Shown piece after piece: positions 4,991 to 6,413 of a stretch of DNA of 6,413 bases (positions are counted from its first letter, which is position 1; each line of letters begins with the position of its first letter). The DNA is from an uncultured Clostridia bacterium (GTDB lineage Bacteria; Bacillota; Clostridia; TANB77; CAG-508), in NCBI GenBank assembly GCA_947625565.1, contig CANQOU010000071.1:1-6413 (forward strand). The letters are read 5' to 3'. The translations under genes were made by a program, and so were the position numbers. Under the pieces are notes generated by a model. That model had not been told where the DNA came from. It saw only the letters and a list, made by a program, of their open reading frames with translations, and did not search any database.

Positions 4991-6188
4991 ATTTTATTTT
5001 ATCATTTAATCCCATCTTTTTTGCTCTAGTAACACTGTTATAACCATACTTTTCATTGATTTTATCAAGAACTGTATCAATTTTTTTCTGTTTTTCATCG
5101 GTTTTTTCTTGAAAAAGTGAAATTTGTTGCTTGTCTTTATTTTCTAAATTATCTACTTTCAATCCGACTAATCTTATAGCAGCATTTGGCTTATACATTT
5201 CTTTTAGCAATTCCTTTGCTTTCACATATATCTCTTTTGTGCTTGCTGTAGGATATGATAGTTTTCCTTGATGTGTCGTATCTACAAAATCTTTATTGCG
5301 AAGTTGTATATTTACTACATTTGCTTCCATTTGTTGTTTGCGTAAGCGATATGTAACTTGCTCTGCTAATGCTAGCAATATTTCTTCCAGTTTTTCTACA
5401 TCACTTATATTCTCCGGTAATGTTACAGAATTCCCTATGCTTTTAGGTTTTTCTTGTTCATATTTTACTTCTGAGTTATCTATTCCATTTGCATATTCCC
5501 ATAGCTGTATTCCATATTTACCTAGTTTTTTACTAAGTATTTCCTTTTGTGCTTTTGCTAAATCGCCAATTGTTTTTATTTGCATATTTTCTAACTTAGG
5601 TACTGTTTTCTTTCCTAGTCCGAATAATTCTGAAATTGGTAATGGCCACATTTTAGTTTGAATTTCATTTTGAAATAATGTATGAATTTTATCTGGCTTT
5701 GTAAAGTCTGATGCCATTTTTGCTAATAATCTGTTATTAGCAACTCCAATATTTACTGTAAATCCTAATTCTTCTCTTACTCTCGTATGAATTTCTTTTG
5801 CTTTATCTAATAATGTAGCTTTCATTAAATATTGGGTCATATCTAAAAAACATTCATCAATGCTAAATCTTTCAATCTTATCTGTATATTCTGATAGTAG
5901 CATAAATAGTTTGTTGGAATATTCCTTATATATTTTATAATTAGATGGATATATTTGAATGCTTGGACATTTTTTTCTAGCTTGATAGATTGTTTCTGCT
6001 GTTCTAATACCAAACTCTTTTGCTTTTTGACTTTTGGCAAGTACAATTCCTGAACGTTTACTTTCATCTCCACCTATTATAGATGGAATTTCTCTAATAT
6101 CTGTTTTACTGCCATTTTTTAGCATATATAAAGCTGTCCAACTTAAAAAGGCATTATTGACATCTACATGTAAAATTTGTCTTTCCAT
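4983..6188 (-). CDS. dinB: DNA polymerase IV (Y-family translesion polymerase)
   Basis: The product copies past damaged bases with low fidelity. It has 401 residues, a normal length. Palm motifs are ILHVDVNNAF (5-14; metal ligand Asp9, likely steric gate Phe14) and RFSIDECFLD (107-116; catalytic Asp111 and Glu112). VNIGVANNRLLAKMASDFTK (145-164) is the conserved Y-family block after the active site. A helix-hairpin-helix thumb lies at 188-211 (LFGLGKKTVPKL), and the little-finger domain at about 240-350. QISLF (355-359) matches the sliding-clamp binding consensus QL(S/D)LF, followed by a Lys-rich tail. The first motif reads DVNNAF where most DinB have D-D-FF/FY, a variant I recall in clostridial DinB. 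Its ATG has GGTGAT 5 bases upstream, and a strong promoter overlaps the end of the preceding gene. The hairpin after the stop ends the unit. Confidence 0.93.
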   Translation of the reverse strand: MERQILHVDVNNAFLSWTALYMLKNGSKTDIREIPSIIGGDESKRSGIVLAKSQKAKEFGIRTAETIYQARKKCPSIQIYPSNYKIYKEYSNKLFMLLSEYTDKIERFSIDECFLDMTQYLMKATLLDKAKEIHTRVREELGFTVNIGVANNRLLAKMASDFTKPDKIHTLFQNEIQTKMWPLPISELFGLGKKTVPKLENMQIKTIGDLAKAQKEILSKKLGKYGIQLWEYANGIDNSEVKYEQEKPKSIGNSVTLPENISDVEKLEEILLALAEQVTYRLRKQQMEANVVNIQLRNKDFVDTTHQGKLSYPTASTKEIYVKAKELLKEMYKPNAAIRLVGLKVDNLENKDKQQISLFQEKTDEKQKKIDTVLDKINEKYGYNSVTRAKKMGLNDKIKFK

Positions 6189-6205
6189 AGTTCATCACCA
6201 TTTTC

Positions 6206-6234
6206 ATTGTAGAATATTTGTTTGGATTTGTCAA
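6206..6234 (-). promoter_or_regulatory. Promoter of dinB, overlapping the preceding stop codon
   Basis: On the minus strand TTGACA (6234-6229) is followed after 17 bases by TACAAT (6211-6206, five of six). The TGA stop of the upstream SDR gene (6233-6231) lies inside the -35 box. Transcription would start near 6199, so the leader is only about 11 bases, barely containing the GGTGAT ribosome site. The spacer holds GAATATTTGTTT (6212-6223 on the plus strand), a degenerate match to the Gram-positive LexA core GAAC-N4-GTTC with two mismatches. Confidence 0.65.
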
Positions 6235-6413
6235 TGTTTTCTTATCTTTCTTTTTTGAATCATATATGCTGATTTTGCAAGAATATTGTTTGGTACGATT
6301 TTGCTAAAAATTTTTACTAGTTTTATATCAATTCCTGGTATGATATAAAATTTATTTTTCTGTATTTGCTTAATAGTATATTGTGCAATCTGCATACTAT
6401 CAGCTTCTCTTGT
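6231..6413 (-). CDS. Short-chain dehydrogenase/reductase, C-terminal end (runs off the window)
   Basis: The frame is open from the window edge to TGA at 6233-6231, giving the last 60 residues. The visible part has ADSMQIAQYTIKQIQKNK (a helix), then FYIIPGIDIKLVKIFSKIVP, then a short basic end IQKRKIRKH. This matches the C-terminal region of SDR oxidoreductases of the classical type, where 'A..a...l..gk..viPG..n.l...l.r..P' follows the catalytic domain. The Rossmann TGxxxGIG and Tyr-x-x-x-Lys motifs lie outside the window, so substrate and activity cannot be judged. The stop lies inside the -35 box of dinB, and no terminator separates the genes, so read-through into dinB is likely. The call rests on a short segment. 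Confidence 0.68.
   Translation of the reverse strand, partial: TREADSMQIAQYTIKQIQKNKFYIIPGIDIKLVKIFSKIVPNNILAKSAYMIQKRKIRKH

Noticed and set aside
5843..6073. 76-codon open frame on the minus strand
   Set aside because: Alternative frame inside dinB, which has all its motifs in the other frame.
1..6413. CRISPR array, insertion sequence or toxin-antitoxin module
   Set aside because: No regularly spaced repeats, transposase or paired small genes are visible on either strand.

Overview
The window is very AT-rich, with A/T-biased codons, Gram-positive style Shine-Dalgarno sites and sigma-A-like TTGACA/TATAAT promoters. Together with a DUF6514-like protein and a Clostridia-style DinB and fused MFS/spermidine-synthase protein, this points to a low-GC Bacillota, most likely a clostridial chromosome. 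That placement is inference from composition and protein style. All supported genes lie on the minus strand, so transcription runs from high to low coordinates.

In transcription order: (1) 6413-6231, the C-terminal end of a short-chain dehydrogenase/reductase. (2) 6188-4983, a Y-family DNA polymerase IV (dinB), whose promoter overlaps the stop codon of the preceding gene. (3) 4982-4795, an intergenic region with a strong nested hairpin after dinB, a promoter for the next gene and an orphan plus-strand promoter aimed at that hairpin, which could express a small RNA. (4) 4794-4408, a small DUF6514-like protein with two plausible starts. (5) 4340-2280, topA (DNA topoisomerase I, with two C4 zinc fingers and a Lys-rich tail). 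(6) 2276-801, a membrane protein with a C-terminal spermidine-synthase-like domain, starting 3 bases after the topA stop and probably translated from the same mRNA. (7) A promoter, tRNA-Gly(GCC), tRNA-Cys(GCA) and a terminator (770-491). (8) About 370 bases without a gene, holding a small direct repeat and a strong promoter. (9) 164-1, the start of an ORF6N-domain (phage antirepressor-type) gene.

Most of the window is housekeeping: DNA topology, translesion synthesis, translation and a polyamine-synthase-like membrane enzyme. I do not see a clear new multi-gene system. The most interesting details are the tRNA-Gly, in which the nearly universal G19-C56 tertiary pair appears as A19-U56, and the possible small RNA between dinB and the DUF6514-like gene. 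The ORF6N gene on the 3' side of tRNA-Cys may be the edge of a mobile element, but the other end is outside the window.
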